Shown here piece after piece: positions 32,156-40,030 of a DNA stretch of 64,000 nucleotides; the stretch's first letter is position 1, and every line of letters begins with the position of its first letter. The notes under the pieces were generated by a model. The model worked only from the letters and a program-made list of their open reading frames with translations, had not been told where the DNA came from and ran no database searches. The translations under genes were made by a program, and so were the position numbers. The stretch is taken from contig NZ_BLIN01000005.1 of assembly GCF_009811555.1 (NCBI RefSeq), forward strand, positions 4,411,501 through 4,475,500, in the 5' to 3' direction. The stretch is from Streptomyces caniferus. Lineage in GTDB: Bacteria > Actinomycetota > Actinomycetes > Streptomycetales > Streptomycetaceae.

Positions 32156-33558
32156 CCCACGAGCGTATGGCCATCGCCGCCGTGCCCCGTACGAGCCTTT
32201 GGCCCACCGCCCCCCGCCTCGTCGCCCCGGCGGGCCGCACCGCTGCGCGAGAAGAGCCGTTCGCGCAGGTCGGAGAGGCGCGCGGAGAGCCAGGTCAGGA
32301 AGTTCGTCGGCAGGAAGACCGCGTCGGCGGCGACCATCGCGAGCGAGAAGAACGGCAGCCCGAGCAGGAACGCGATCGAGAGGTGCTCGCAGATCATCGC
32401 GACCAGCAGCACATTCTTCAGCCGGCGGTTGAAGAGCGTGAACGGGAAGGCGACCTGCACCATCACCGTCCCGTAGGTGATCAGCATGACCATCACGCCA
32501 TTGCTGCCCAGCAGCTCGGACAGCGCAGGCCAGGGGGAGAAGTAGTCCAGGTGCATCGGGTAGTAGACCGCGGTGCCGTCCTGCCAGCGGGAGCCCTGGA
32601 TCTTGTACCAGCCGGCGGTGGCGTAGATCAGGCAGACCTCGATCACGATCACCAGCAGTGCGCCGTTGTGGGCGAGCTTGGCGAGGGTGTCCAGGACGGT
32701 GCGCGGCTCACCGGGCGCGTAGCGCTGCACCGCCCACCACAGGCCGTGCACCAGCCACAGCCCCCACAGCACCAGGCTCCAGCCGATGTGCGGGAACGGG
32801 CCGCCCTCGGTCAGGCCGAGACCGTAGCTGCCGTTCAGCTGGGCGACGGCCAGCGTGAGGCCGAGCACGGCCCACAGGACGACGCCGGGCAGATCGCGGG
32901 AGGCGGCGGGGGCGCCCGCGTCCCCGCCGGAGGCGTGCGCGGCGGCGGCCGCCCGCTTCGCACGGCGTGCGTCCAGCGACCAGACCTGCCCGCACCGGGT
33001 CAGCACGAGATACATCGACATCAGGTGGATGACGTTGTCGCCGCCGTCGCCTATGAAGACGCTGCGGTTCTGCAGCGAGATCACGCCCAGCATGAAGAGC
33101 ACCGACATGGTGCGGGTGCGCCAGCCGAGCATCAGCAGTGCGCTGGCCACGACGGCCACGAGGTAGACGCACTCGAACCAGCCGCGGCCGTCCGACCAGG
33201 GGAGCACGGAGAAGGCGTGGTTACCGTCCAGGAGCCGGCGCGCCATGTCCAGGCTCCAGGGGCTGTCGGGCCCGTAGAGCACCGCGCGGTGCGGCCATTC
33301 ACGCAGCAGGAACAGCAGCCACGTCGCCGAGAAGCCGATCCGGATCACGGCGGTCTGATAGGGGGCCAGCGCACTGCTGGTGACCCGCCCGAAGCCGCGT
33401 CCGATGGCCCGCTCGATGCGGGTCTCCTGGTAGGGGGCGGGCTCCGGGGGAGCCTGGGGTGCCTGCGCTTGCTGCGGCACGTCGGTCGGCTCCGTGGTGT
33501 GCGGGTGCTGCTGCACGCTCGGCGTCGGCTGAGGCTGGTGGGGCGTCGGTGACGTCAC
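32152..33558 (-). CDS. HTTM domain membrane protein
   Basis: 468 residues from the GTG at 33558. A Pro/Gln-rich cytosolic leader (1-40) is followed by about 8-9 TM segments and the HTTM-domain pattern (QTAVIRIGFSATWLLFLLREWPH; RTRTMSVLFMLGVISLQNRSVFIGDGGDNVIHLMSMYL; YATAGWYKIQGSRWQDGTAVYYPM). HTTM is shared with vitamin K-dependent gamma-carboxylase, but carboxylase residues cannot be confirmed here. Its start overlaps the DUF5819 stop and its stop overlaps the SpoU start, both as 4-nt GTGA overlaps. Function unknown; it probably acts as a complex with the DUF5819 partner. Confidence 0.88.
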   Translation of the reverse strand: MTSPTPHQPQPTPSVQQHPHTTEPTDVPQQAQAPQAPPEPAPYQETRIERAIGRGFGRVTSSALAPYQTAVIRIGFSATWLLFLLREWPHRAVLYGPDSPWSLDMARRLLDGNHAFSVLPWSDGRGWFECVYLVAVVASALLMLGWRTRTMSVLFMLGVISLQNRSVFIGDGGDNVIHLMSMYLVLTRCGQVWSLDARRAKRAAAAAHASGGDAGAPAASRDLPGVVLWAVLGLTLAVAQLNGSYGLGLTEGGPFPHIGWSLVLWGLWLVHGLWWAVQRYAPGEPRTVLDTLAKLAHNGALLVIVIEVCLIYATAGWYKIQGSRWQDGTAVYYPMHLDYFSPWPALSELLGSNGVMVMLITYGTVMVQVAFPFTLFNRRLKNVLLVAMICEHLSIAFLLGLPFFSLAMVAADAVFLPTNFLTWLSARLSDLRERLFSRSGAARRGDEAGGGGPKARTGHGGDGHTLVG

Positions 33559-34250
33559 TTGTTGCTCGCCCCCTCGGGCAGGTCGTCTGCGGTGACCTGC
33601 CACCAGGGCAGCACGCGGTACACGGGCTTTTCGTTGATCTTCTCGGAGCTCCACGGCGGCGGACGGACCGGCGTCGTCTGCGAGCGAACCTGGACCTGTT
33701 CGACCCGGCCGCCGCCCTTCGTCCACTCACCGTCCATCCGGAGCATCACGATCCGCCGGATATAGCGTTCGGACAGCTCGCCGCGGAGGCCGACGGGTCG
33801 GTTCTGCGCGTTGTGGGTGTTGAGGAAGAGCTCCCAGCCGCGGCGCAGCTGGTTCTGCTGGGTATGGCTGGGCAGCGGATTGTGAAGGATGCCCTGGCCG
33901 TCACGGGCGGTCAGATCGGTCCAGCCGGTGGTCCGCGTGGAGCCGTCCCCCGCGCGCAGTTGTGCCCGGACCTGTACCGCGATGTTCTGCTGGAGCGGGT
34001 TGGGCGCGAACAGCTTCCAGTTCTGTTCGTACTCGGGGTAGACGTAGTCGCTGATCAGGGCGCCCTGCTGTTTGCTGAGCGTGTTCGACGGCGCGACGTG
34101 CAGGAACATCATGGCGAGATGAATCGCGACGATGACCGCGACCGCACAGGCCGCCACCCCTATGACGATCCGCGAGGGCAGCGAGAGCGCGGACAATGGC
34201 CGCGTTTCGTCCCCGTATGACTGCATTCCCGCCCCGTTCCCAGAATCCAT
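33555..34250 (-). CDS. DUF5819 family membrane protein
   Basis: 231 residues. One TM near 27-47 (SRIVIGVAACAVAVIVAIHLAMMF) and an extracytosolic domain containing YPEYEQNWKLFAPNPLQQNIAVQVRAQL, the DUF5819 hallmark, and RRIVMLRMDGEW. First gene of the unit DUF5819-HTTM-SpoU. A conserved pairing with HTTM proteins in actinomycetes is my recollection, not something checked here. No catalytic residues are recognised. It is divergent from paaA, so its promoter shares the paaA/operator region. Confidence 0.85.
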   Translation of the reverse strand: MDSGNGAGMQSYGDETRPLSALSLPSRIVIGVAACAVAVIVAIHLAMMFLHVAPSNTLSKQQGALISDYVYPEYEQNWKLFAPNPLQQNIAVQVRAQLRAGDGSTRTTGWTDLTARDGQGILHNPLPSHTQQNQLRRGWELFLNTHNAQNRPVGLRGELSERYIRRIVMLRMDGEWTKGGGRVEQVQVRSQTTPVRPPPWSSEKINEKPVYRVLPWWQVTADDLPEGASNK

Positions 34251-34311
34251 GCGGCTGACTCCGCTTCGGAACCGTACCTACGGGGCCACGCTGGGCACAC
34301 CCTTCCCTGAG

Positions 34312-34320
34312 TTATCCACA
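34312..34320 (+). other. DnaA box TTATCCACA
   Basis: Perfect TTATCCACA in the paaA/DUF5819 divergent promoter, 36 bp from the TetR operator. Confidence 0.55.
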
Positions 34321-34355
34321 GGCTTGACACCCGCGGTCCGCCCACTCACCATTGA

Positions 34356-34369
34356 ACCGAACGATCGGT
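34356..34369. promoter_or_regulatory. TetR-type operator copy 3, paaA promoter
   Basis: ACCGAACGATCGGT, the exact reverse complement of the palindrome at 29638. It lies 24 bp before the paaA start, where binding would block transcription or initiation. A further GGTCGG extends the motif on one side. Confidence 0.75.
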
Positions 34370-34393
34370 CGGTCGGGAGCGAGGGGGCACCAC

Positions 34394-35347
34394 ATGACGA
34401 CGATCGCGCCGGAAGAAACGGCGGCCCGCGAGGCCGTATTCGACGCCACCGTGGCCGCGGACGAGCGCATCGAGCCACGGGACTGGATGCCGGACGCCTA
34501 CCGCTCGACTCTCGTGCGGCAGATCGCCCAGCACGCCCACTCCGAGATCATCGGCATGCAGCCGGAGGGCAACTGGATCACCCGGGCGCCGTCCCTGCGC
34601 CGCAAGGCGATCCTGATGGCGAAGGTGCAGGACGAAGCCGGCCACGGCCTGTATCTCTACAGCGCCGCCGAGACCCTGGGCACCGGCCGCGACGAGCTGC
34701 TCGACAAGCTGCACTCCGGCCGCCAGAAGTACTCCTCGATCTTCAACTACCCGACCCTGACCTGGGCCGATGTCGGAGCCGTCGGCTGGCTGGTGGACGG
34801 CGCGGCGATCACCAACCAAGTCCCGCTCTGCCGCTGCTCGTACGGCCCCTACGCCCGCGCCATGGTCCGCATCTGCAAGGAGGAGTCCTTCCACCAGCGA
34901 CAGGGCTACGAACTCCTGCTGACCCTCAGCCGCGGCACCGAGGCACAGCACGCCATGGCCCAGGACGCGGTGAACCGCTGGTGGTGGCCCTCACTGATGA
35001 TGTTCGGGCCGCCGGACGACGAGTCCTCGCACTCCGCGCAGTCCATGGCCTGGAAGATCAAGCGGCACTCCAACGACGAACTGCGCCAGCGCTTCGTGGA
35101 CATCTGCGTCCCCCAGGCCGAGGCCCTCGGGCTCACGCTCCCCGACCCGGATCTGACGTGGAACGAGGAGCGCGGCCACTGGGACTTCGGCCCGATCGAC
35201 TGGGCCGAGTTCCGCGAGGTCCTCAAGGGCAACGGCCCCTGCAACGAGGAGCGGATCGGCCGCCGACGGCGGGCTCACGAGGAAGGCGCCTGGGTGCGCG
35301 AGGCAGCCGCCGCACACGCGGCCAAGCACGGGGAGATCACCCGATGA
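34394..35347 (+). CDS. paaA: 1,2-phenylacetyl-CoA epoxidase subunit PaaA
   Basis: 317 residues. Catalytic subunit of the diiron phenylacetyl-CoA 1,2-epoxidase. Ligand helices are visible as [14 protein letters not shown] (ExxH) and [15 protein letters not shown] (ExxH), plus the early [13 protein letters not shown]. It works with PaaC and PaaB, and receives electrons from PaaE. The ATG at 34394 is used (GAGGGGG upstream); the ORF is open further upstream, but PaaA homology starts here. Its stop overlaps paaB in an ATGA. First gene of paaABCDE. Confidence 0.96.
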   Translation: MTTIAPEETAAREAVFDATVAADERIEPRDWMPDAYRSTLVRQIAQHAHSEIIGMQPEGNWITRAPSLRRKAILMAKVQDEAGHGLYLYSAAETLGTGRDELLDKLHSGRQKYSSIFNYPTLTWADVGAVGWLVDGAAITNQVPLCRCSYGPYARAMVRICKEESFHQRQGYELLLTLSRGTEAQHAMAQDAVNRWWWPSLMMFGPPDDESSHSAQSMAWKIKRHSNDELRQRFVDICVPQAEALGLTLPDPDLTWNEERGHWDFGPIDWAEFREVLKGNGPCNEERIGRRRRAHEEGAWVREAAAAHAAKHGEITR

Positions 35348-35682
35348 CGACACCACGCCCCGCCGAAGCCCCCGTGCCCACCGCGGGGATGTCCGCCCGG
35401 CCCGCCGACTGGCCGCTGTGGGAGGTCTTCGTCCGCAGCCGCCGCGGTCTCTCCCACACCCACGCCGGCAGCCTGCACGCGCCGGACGCCGCGATGGCGC
35501 TGCGCAACGCCCGCGACCTCTACACCCGCCGCTCGGAGGGCGTCTCGCTGTGGGTGGTGCCCTCCGCGCAGGTCACCGCCTCCTCGCCGGACGAGAAGGA
35601 CAGCTTCTTCGAGCCGGCCGGCGACAAGCCCTACCGCCACCCGACCTTCTACGAGATCCCGGACGGGGTGCATCACCTTTGA
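35344..35682 (+). CDS. paaB: phenylacetyl-CoA epoxidase subunit PaaB
   Basis: 112 residues. Small structural bridge subunit that tethers PaaAC heterodimers. [41 protein letters not shown] is the diagnostic N-terminal half; the C-terminus is [18 protein letters not shown]. It has an extra 20 residues ([18 protein letters not shown]) before the core. Starts in the ATGA overlap with paaA and ends in a TGATG overlap with paaC. Confidence 0.95.
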   Translation: MTTPRPAEAPVPTAGMSARPADWPLWEVFVRSRRGLSHTHAGSLHAPDAAMALRNARDLYTRRSEGVSLWVVPSAQVTASSPDEKDSFFEPAGDKPYRHPTFYEIPDGVHHL

Positions 35683-36398
35683 TGAACGTCACCGCCACCC
35701 CGGCCCTGCTCCTCGGGGACGACGCGCTGATCCTCTCCCACCGCCTGGGCGAGTGGGCAGGCCACGCCCCGGTCCTGGAGGAGGAGGTCGCACTCGCCAA
35801 CATCGCGCTGGACCTGCTCGGCCAGGCCCGTGTGCTGCTCTCCCTCGCGGGTGATGAGGACGAGCTGGCCTATCTGCGCGAGGAGCGGCAGTTCCGCAAC
35901 CTCCAGCTCGTCGAGCAGCCCAACGGCGACTTCGCCCACACCATCGCCCGCCAGCTCTACTTCTCCACCTACCAGGAGCTGCTGTTCGGCTATCTCGCCA
36001 CCACCGAGAGCGAGTTGGCGCCGCTGGCCGCGAAAGCCGTCAAGGAGGTCGCCTACCACCGCGACCACGCCCACCAGTGGACGCTGCGCCTGGGCGACGG
36101 CACCGACGAGAGCCACGCCCGGATGCAAAGTGCCCTGGACGCCCTCTGGCGCTACACCGACGAACTCTTCGAGCCGGTGGAAGGCCTGGAAACGGCGCCC
36201 TGGCAGGCCCTGCACGACAGCTGGACCGCGCGCATCGCCGCCACCCTGGAGCAAGCCACCCTCACCGTCCCCGAAGGCCCCCGGCACGGCGCCTGGACGG
36301 CCGGCGCCGGTCGCCAGGGCCTGCACACCGAATCGTTCGGACGGCTGCTCGCCGAGATGCAGCACCTCCACCGCAGCCACCCGGGGGCGGCATGGTGA
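35682..36398 (+). CDS. paaC: phenylacetyl-CoA epoxidase subunit PaaC
   Basis: 238 residues. Ferritin-like helical bundle, the non-catalytic partner of PaaA. Helices include LGEWAGHAPVLEEEVALANIALDLLGQARVLL, QLVEQPNGDFAHTIARQLYFSTYQELLF and KAVKEVAYHRDHAHQWTLRLGDGTDESHARM. In PaaC the diiron ligands are incomplete; the few Glu/His remaining fit that. Overlaps paaB (TGATG) and paaD. Confidence 0.94.
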   Translation: MNVTATPALLLGDDALILSHRLGEWAGHAPVLEEEVALANIALDLLGQARVLLSLAGDEDELAYLREERQFRNLQLVEQPNGDFAHTIARQLYFSTYQELLFGYLATTESELAPLAAKAVKEVAYHRDHAHQWTLRLGDGTDESHARMQSALDALWRYTDELFEPVEGLETAPWQALHDSWTARIAATLEQATLTVPEGPRHGAWTAGAGRQGLHTESFGRLLAEMQHLHRSHPGAAW

Positions 36399-36889
36399 CC
36401 ACCACCGCCCTCGAAGAGGAACTGCTGGCCCTGGCCGGCTCCGTTCCCGACCCCGAGCTGCCGGTGCTCACCCTCGCCGAACTCGGTGTGCTGCGCGGGC
36501 TTCAGCTGACCGCCCCCGGCCGGGTCGAGGTGCGCCTCACCCCCACCTACACCGGCTGCCCCGCCATCGAGACGATGTCGGCCGATATCGAGCGAGTGCT
36601 GCACGACCACGGGATACCCGAGGTCGAGGTACGAACGGTCCTCAGCCCGCCGTGGACCACGGACGCGATCACCGCCGAAGGCCGCCGCAAGCTCGCCGAA
36701 TTCGGCATCGCACCCCCGCGCCCCACGGGCCCGGCCGGCGGACCGGTCGCCGTCGACCTCACCCTCCGCTGCCCGCACTGCGGATCGACCGACACCACCC
36801 TGCTGAGCCGGTTCTCCTCCACGGCGTGCAAGGCACTGCGCCGCTGTGAGTCCTGCCGCGAACCCTTCGACCACTTCAAGGAGTTGTGA
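36392..36889 (+). CDS. paaD: PaaD, metal-sulfur cluster assembly factor for the epoxidase
   Basis: 165 residues. MIP18/DUF59 fold (VPDPELPVLTLAELGVLRGLQL ... TPTYTGCPAIETM) with the conserved Cys, and a C-terminal zinc-ribbon-like CPHCG...CESC. It is needed for Fe-S or diiron maturation in phenylacetate degradation. The ATG at 36392 lies within the last codons of paaC; a GTG at 36395 is an alternative. The stop overlaps the paaE start. Confidence 0.93.
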   Translation: MVTTTALEEELLALAGSVPDPELPVLTLAELGVLRGLQLTAPGRVEVRLTPTYTGCPAIETMSADIERVLHDHGIPEVEVRTVLSPPWTTDAITAEGRRKLAEFGIAPPRPTGPAGGPVAVDLTLRCPHCGSTDTTLLSRFSSTACKALRRCESCREPFDHFKEL

Positions 36890-37932
36890 TGTTCCACCCG
36901 CTCCAGGTCCGGGAGATCGAGCGGCTCACGGACGACGCGGTGGCCGTCACCTTCGAGGTCCCGCCCGAGCTGCGCACGACCTTCCGGCACACCCCCGGGC
37001 AGCACATCGCGCTGCGCAGATCCGTCGACGGCCAGGAGATCCGCCGTACCTACTCCATCTGCACCCCGGCCACCGACCAGCCCGTATTGCGGGTGGGCAT
37101 TCGCCTCGTCGAGGACGGCGCCTTCTCGACCTACGCGCTCAAGGAACTGACCGTCGGCGACACGGTGGACGTGATGGCCCCGGCCGGCCGGTTCACCCTC
37201 GAACCCCGCGCCGGGCATTTCGTCGGAATCGTCGGCGGCAGCGGTATCACCCCCGTGCTGTCCATCGCCGCCACCCTGCTCGACCGGCAGCCGGACGCCC
37301 ACTTCTGCCTCATCCGCAGCGACCGCACGGCGGCATCGACGATGTTCCTGGAGGAGGTGGCCGACCTCAAGGACCGCTATCCCCAGCGCTTCCAGCTCAT
37401 CCACACCCTCTCCCGCGAGGAACAGCAAGCCGGCCTGCCTTCCGGCCGCCTGGACGAGACCCGGCTCCGCTCCCTCCTGCCCGCGCTCCTGAAGACCGAC
37501 TCCGTCGACGGCTGGTACCTCTGCGGCCCGTACGGCCTGGTCCAGGGCGCCGAACGCGCCCTCCGGGCCCTCGACGTGCCCCGTAGCCGCATCCACGAAG
37601 AAATCTTCCACGTCGACAACGGCGCCGCGACCGCCCCCGTCGCCGCCACCCCCACGCACAGCACCGTGACCGCCACCCTCGACGGCCGCTCCGGCACCTG
37701 GCCGGTCCACGACAGCGAGTCGCTGCTCGAGGCAGTCCTGCGCAACCGCGCGGACGCCCCATACGCCTGCAAGGGCGGCGTCTGCGGCACCTGCCGCGCC
37801 TTCCTGGTCTCGGGCGAGATCCGCATGGACCGCAACTTCGCCCTGGAATCCGACGAGGTCGACGCGGGCTACGTCCTGGCCTGCCAGTCCCACCCGGTCA
37901 CGGAGAAGGTGGAGCTGGACTTCGACCGATAA
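36889..37932 (+). CDS. paaE: phenylacetyl-CoA epoxidase reductase PaaE
   Basis: 347 residues. FAD-binding ferredoxin-NADP reductase-like domain (RRTYSICTPATDQPVLRVGIRL, with the RxYS flavin motif), an NAD(P)H-binding domain (VGIVGGSGITPVLSIAATLL, WYLCGPYGLV) and a C-terminal plant-type [2Fe-2S] ferredoxin domain with ACKGGVCGTCRAFL and a distal Cys. It passes electrons from NADPH to the PaaAC diiron centre. The ATG at 36889 follows AAGGAG at about 5 nt; the GTG at 36886 is too close to that site. Last gene of the epoxidase operon. Confidence 0.95.
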   Translation: MFHPLQVREIERLTDDAVAVTFEVPPELRTTFRHTPGQHIALRRSVDGQEIRRTYSICTPATDQPVLRVGIRLVEDGAFSTYALKELTVGDTVDVMAPAGRFTLEPRAGHFVGIVGGSGITPVLSIAATLLDRQPDAHFCLIRSDRTAASTMFLEEVADLKDRYPQRFQLIHTLSREEQQAGLPSGRLDETRLRSLLPALLKTDSVDGWYLCGPYGLVQGAERALRALDVPRSRIHEEIFHVDNGAATAPVAATPTHSTVTATLDGRSGTWPVHDSESLLEAVLRNRADAPYACKGGVCGTCRAFLVSGEIRMDRNFALESDEVDAGYVLACQSHPVTEKVELDFDR

Positions 37933-38065
37933 ATTCGACCTGCGGGGGTCGCCCGGCCCAACACGCCGGGCGCCGATACCGCAACGGGCGCCGCACGGGC
38001 CCCTGCAGAGGGCGGGGGCCGGGACCGGAGCCGTAGGCGATCGCCTGCCGGTCGGTGAGCCGCCC

Positions 38066-38142
38066 GGCAGGCGGGCAGGCGGGCAGGCGGGCAGGCGGGC
38101 AGGCGGGCAGGCGGGCAGGCGGGCAGGCGGGCAGGCGGGCAG
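38066..38142. repeat. 8-bp tandem repeat GGCAGGCG, nine copies plus 5 nt
   Basis: Nine identical, contiguous copies (38066-38137) followed by GGCAG. The plus strand has GGG runs spaced by CAGGC, the pattern of a G-quadruplex-capable sequence. An 8-bp unit cannot be in-frame coding. Copy number is likely to differ between strains. Confidence 0.95.
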
Positions 38143-38304
38143 CGAGAGCCAAGCGGGCCCGCGGCGGTTGCGTCCGCCGCCACCGGGCCGCGTCCCGCTT
38201 GGCCGCCCCACGCCCCCAACCCCCTCGCAAGGCAAGCCCCGGCCCCGACTCCCTCCCTCTCCCCCCGCTTCCGCCATTCCCAATTCCTGCAACCTGTTCT
38301 ACCT

Positions 38305-38317
38305 TGACGCCTCGTCA
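38305..38317. promoter_or_regulatory. inverted repeat TGACG-N3-CGTCA before the acyl-CoA dehydrogenase
   Basis: Exact 5-bp arms with a CCT centre, embedded in a wider CTTGA...TCAAG dyad (38303-38324). It lies 30 bp upstream of the acyl-CoA dehydrogenase start, in operator position. It differs from the ACCGA palindrome, so a different regulator is likely. Confidence 0.5.
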
Positions 38318-38346
38318 GTTCAAGCGCCGCGTGGGAGGACAGAGCA

Positions 38347-39480
38347 ATGGACTTCACCTTCACCGAGGAGCAGCAGGCCGCCGTCGAAGCGGCCAAGGCC
38401 GTCTTCGCGGGGGTCGCTCCGGACAGCGTGCCCAGCCCGGCGCTCACCCCCGGTGCGGTTGCCGATGACTTCGACCGTGCCCTGTGGCGCAAGCTCGCCG
38501 ACGCCGACCTGCTGAGCCTGCCGATCGCGCCCGAGCACGGCGGTGCGGGTCTGGACCCGGTCGCGCTCTGCCTCGTCCTCCGCGAGTCGGCCAAGGTGCT
38601 GGCGCGGGTGCCACTGCTGGAGGCCGGCGCCGCCGCGCTCACCCTCCAGCGTTACGCCGCCGAAGAGCTGTCCGCGGAAGTGCTCCCCCGCATCGCTGTC
38701 GGCGACCTCGTCGTAACCGTCGCCGCAGGCGGCCGCACCGGACACGAACCGGCCGAACTCGCCGTGAAAGCCCGCCAGGAGGGTGCCGACTGGATCTTCG
38801 AAGGGGTCCAGACAGCCGTTCCCTGGGCCCAGACCGCGGACCGGATCCTGCTCCCCGCCCACACCCCCGAAGGCCACGCCGTACTCGCCCTCGTCCCCCA
38901 CACCCACCCGGGCATCACGCTCGACGACCAGATATCCACCAGCGGAGAGCGCCTTGCCGAGGTCCGGCTGGATTCCGTACGCCTCAGCGCCCAGGAGACG
39001 ATCACTGACCCACACGCCTGGGAGTCGCTGCGCAATGTTCTGACCACCGGTACCTGTGCGCTCGCCCTGGGCCTGGGCGAGCGCGTCCTCGCCATGACCA
39101 GCGACTACACCAGCAAGCGCGAACAGTTCGGATTCCCGGTGGCCACCTTCCAGGCCGTCGCCGTCCAGGCCGCCGACCGTTTCATCGACCTGCGCGCCAT
39201 GGAGGCCACCCTCTGGCAGGCCGCCTGGCGCATCACCACCGACGCGGCCGGCCCGCTACCGCCCGCCGGGGATGTCGCGGTCGCCAAGATCTGGGCCTCC
39301 GAGGGCGTACGCCGCGTCGTCCAGACCGCCCAGCACCTCCATGGCGGCTTCGGCGCCGACACCGACTACGCGCTGCACCGCTACCACGCCTGGGCCAAAC
39401 AGCTGGAGCTCTCCCTGGGCCCCGCCGCCGCGCACGAGGAAACCCTCGGCGACCTGCTCGCCACCCATCCGCTGCGCTGA
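38347..39480 (+). CDS. acyl-CoA dehydrogenase
   Basis: 377 residues, preceded by GGGAGGAC. Acyl-CoA dehydrogenase fold: helical N-terminus (LWRKLADADLLSLPIAPEHGGAGLDPVAL), mid beta domain, and C-terminal helices with the FAD/subunit motif TSKREQFGFPVATFQAV and QHLHGGFGADTDYALHRYHAWAK. No obvious catalytic Glu could be placed by eye, so substrate class is open. In aromatic and lipid catabolic loci such enzymes oxidise acyl-CoA thioesters. It lies just after paaABCDE but has its own promoter region. Confidence 0.9.
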   Translation: MDFTFTEEQQAAVEAAKAVFAGVAPDSVPSPALTPGAVADDFDRALWRKLADADLLSLPIAPEHGGAGLDPVALCLVLRESAKVLARVPLLEAGAAALTLQRYAAEELSAEVLPRIAVGDLVVTVAAGGRTGHEPAELAVKARQEGADWIFEGVQTAVPWAQTADRILLPAHTPEGHAVLALVPHTHPGITLDDQISTSGERLAEVRLDSVRLSAQETITDPHAWESLRNVLTTGTCALALGLGERVLAMTSDYTSKREQFGFPVATFQAVAVQAADRFIDLRAMEATLWQAAWRITTDAAGPLPPAGDVAVAKIWASEGVRRVVQTAQHLHGGFGADTDYALHRYHAWAKQLELSLGPAAAHEETLGDLLATHPLR

Positions 39481-39638
39481 GATGAGCGCGGGACGGAAGG
39501 CACAGCGGGTAACCGCCCCGCGGCACCGAGTTTCAGGTCCTGCTCGGCGGCCACCGCACGCCCGGCCACAGACGGCCGCCAGACGACCTCCGCCACCGAG
39601 CAGCCAACCCAGCCGCTCGGCCGGTCGGCCGTCCGACC

Positions 39639-39677
39639 GGCTCCCGGCTCCCGGCTCCCGGCTCCCGGCTCCCGGCT
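39639..39677. repeat. 7-bp tandem repeat GGCTCCC, five copies plus 4 nt
   Basis: Five identical copies of GGCTCCC followed by GGCT, running into the stop codon (TAG, 39676-39678) of the rhodanese gene on the minus strand. Copy number changes would alter the 3' untranslated end, not the protein. Confidence 0.9.
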
Positions 39678-40020
39678 AGATAACCGCCCCGGAGCCACCC
39701 TTGCCATCCGACACGGGGCGACCAGCGGCTTCCCAGGCCTGCATGCCGCCCGCGACGTTCACCGCGTCGATGCCCTGCTGGACCAGATACTGCGCCACCT
39801 GCGCCGAACGCCCACCGACCCGGCACAGCACGTACACCTTGCCGTCCGCGGGGGCTGCCTCGGTCAACTCGCCGTAGCGAGCGACGAATTCGCTCATCGG
39901 GATGTGCAGCGCGCCTTCGGCGTGCCCCGCCTCCCACTCGTCGTCCTCACGCACATCCAGGAGGAAGTCCTCCGACGTGAGGGCGTCGACACCAACCGTG
40001 GGCACAGAACCAAATTGCAT
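39676..40020 (-). CDS. rhodanese-domain sulfurtransferase
   Basis: 114 residues. A single rhodanese domain with the persulfide-forming Cys in VYVLCRVGGRSAQVAQYL, preceded by FLLDVREDDEWEAGHAEGALHIPMSEF (CH2A region). Stand-alone GlpE-like proteins move sulfane sulfur, for example to cyanide or to thiolated tRNA/Fe-S pathways. It lies 10 bp after the stop of the J-domain gene on the same strand and may be co-transcribed. The ATG at 40020 begins right at the domain. Confidence 0.9.
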   Translation of the reverse strand: MQFGSVPTVGVDALTSEDFLLDVREDDEWEAGHAEGALHIPMSEFVARYGELTEAAPADGKVYVLCRVGGRSAQVAQYLVQQGIDAVNVAGGMQAWEAAGRPVSDGKGGSGAVI

Positions 40021-40030
40021 GGTCCCGACG

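Larger units (their letters stand above)
37933..38346. other. 414-bp intergenic region with tandem repeat and acd promoter
   Basis: Between paaE and the acyl-CoA dehydrogenase gene. It holds the G-rich 8-bp tandem repeat (38066-38142), a C-rich stretch and, close to the downstream gene, the inverted repeat at 38305-38317. ORFs called here on either strand are products of the repeat. Confidence 0.7.

Noticed and set aside
37898..38642. Long ORFs on both strands across the 8-bp repeat (peptide repeats such as LPACPPAR)
   Set aside because: They exist because the repeat has no stops in any frame. No start signal or domain, and they run antisense to the acyl-CoA dehydrogenase.
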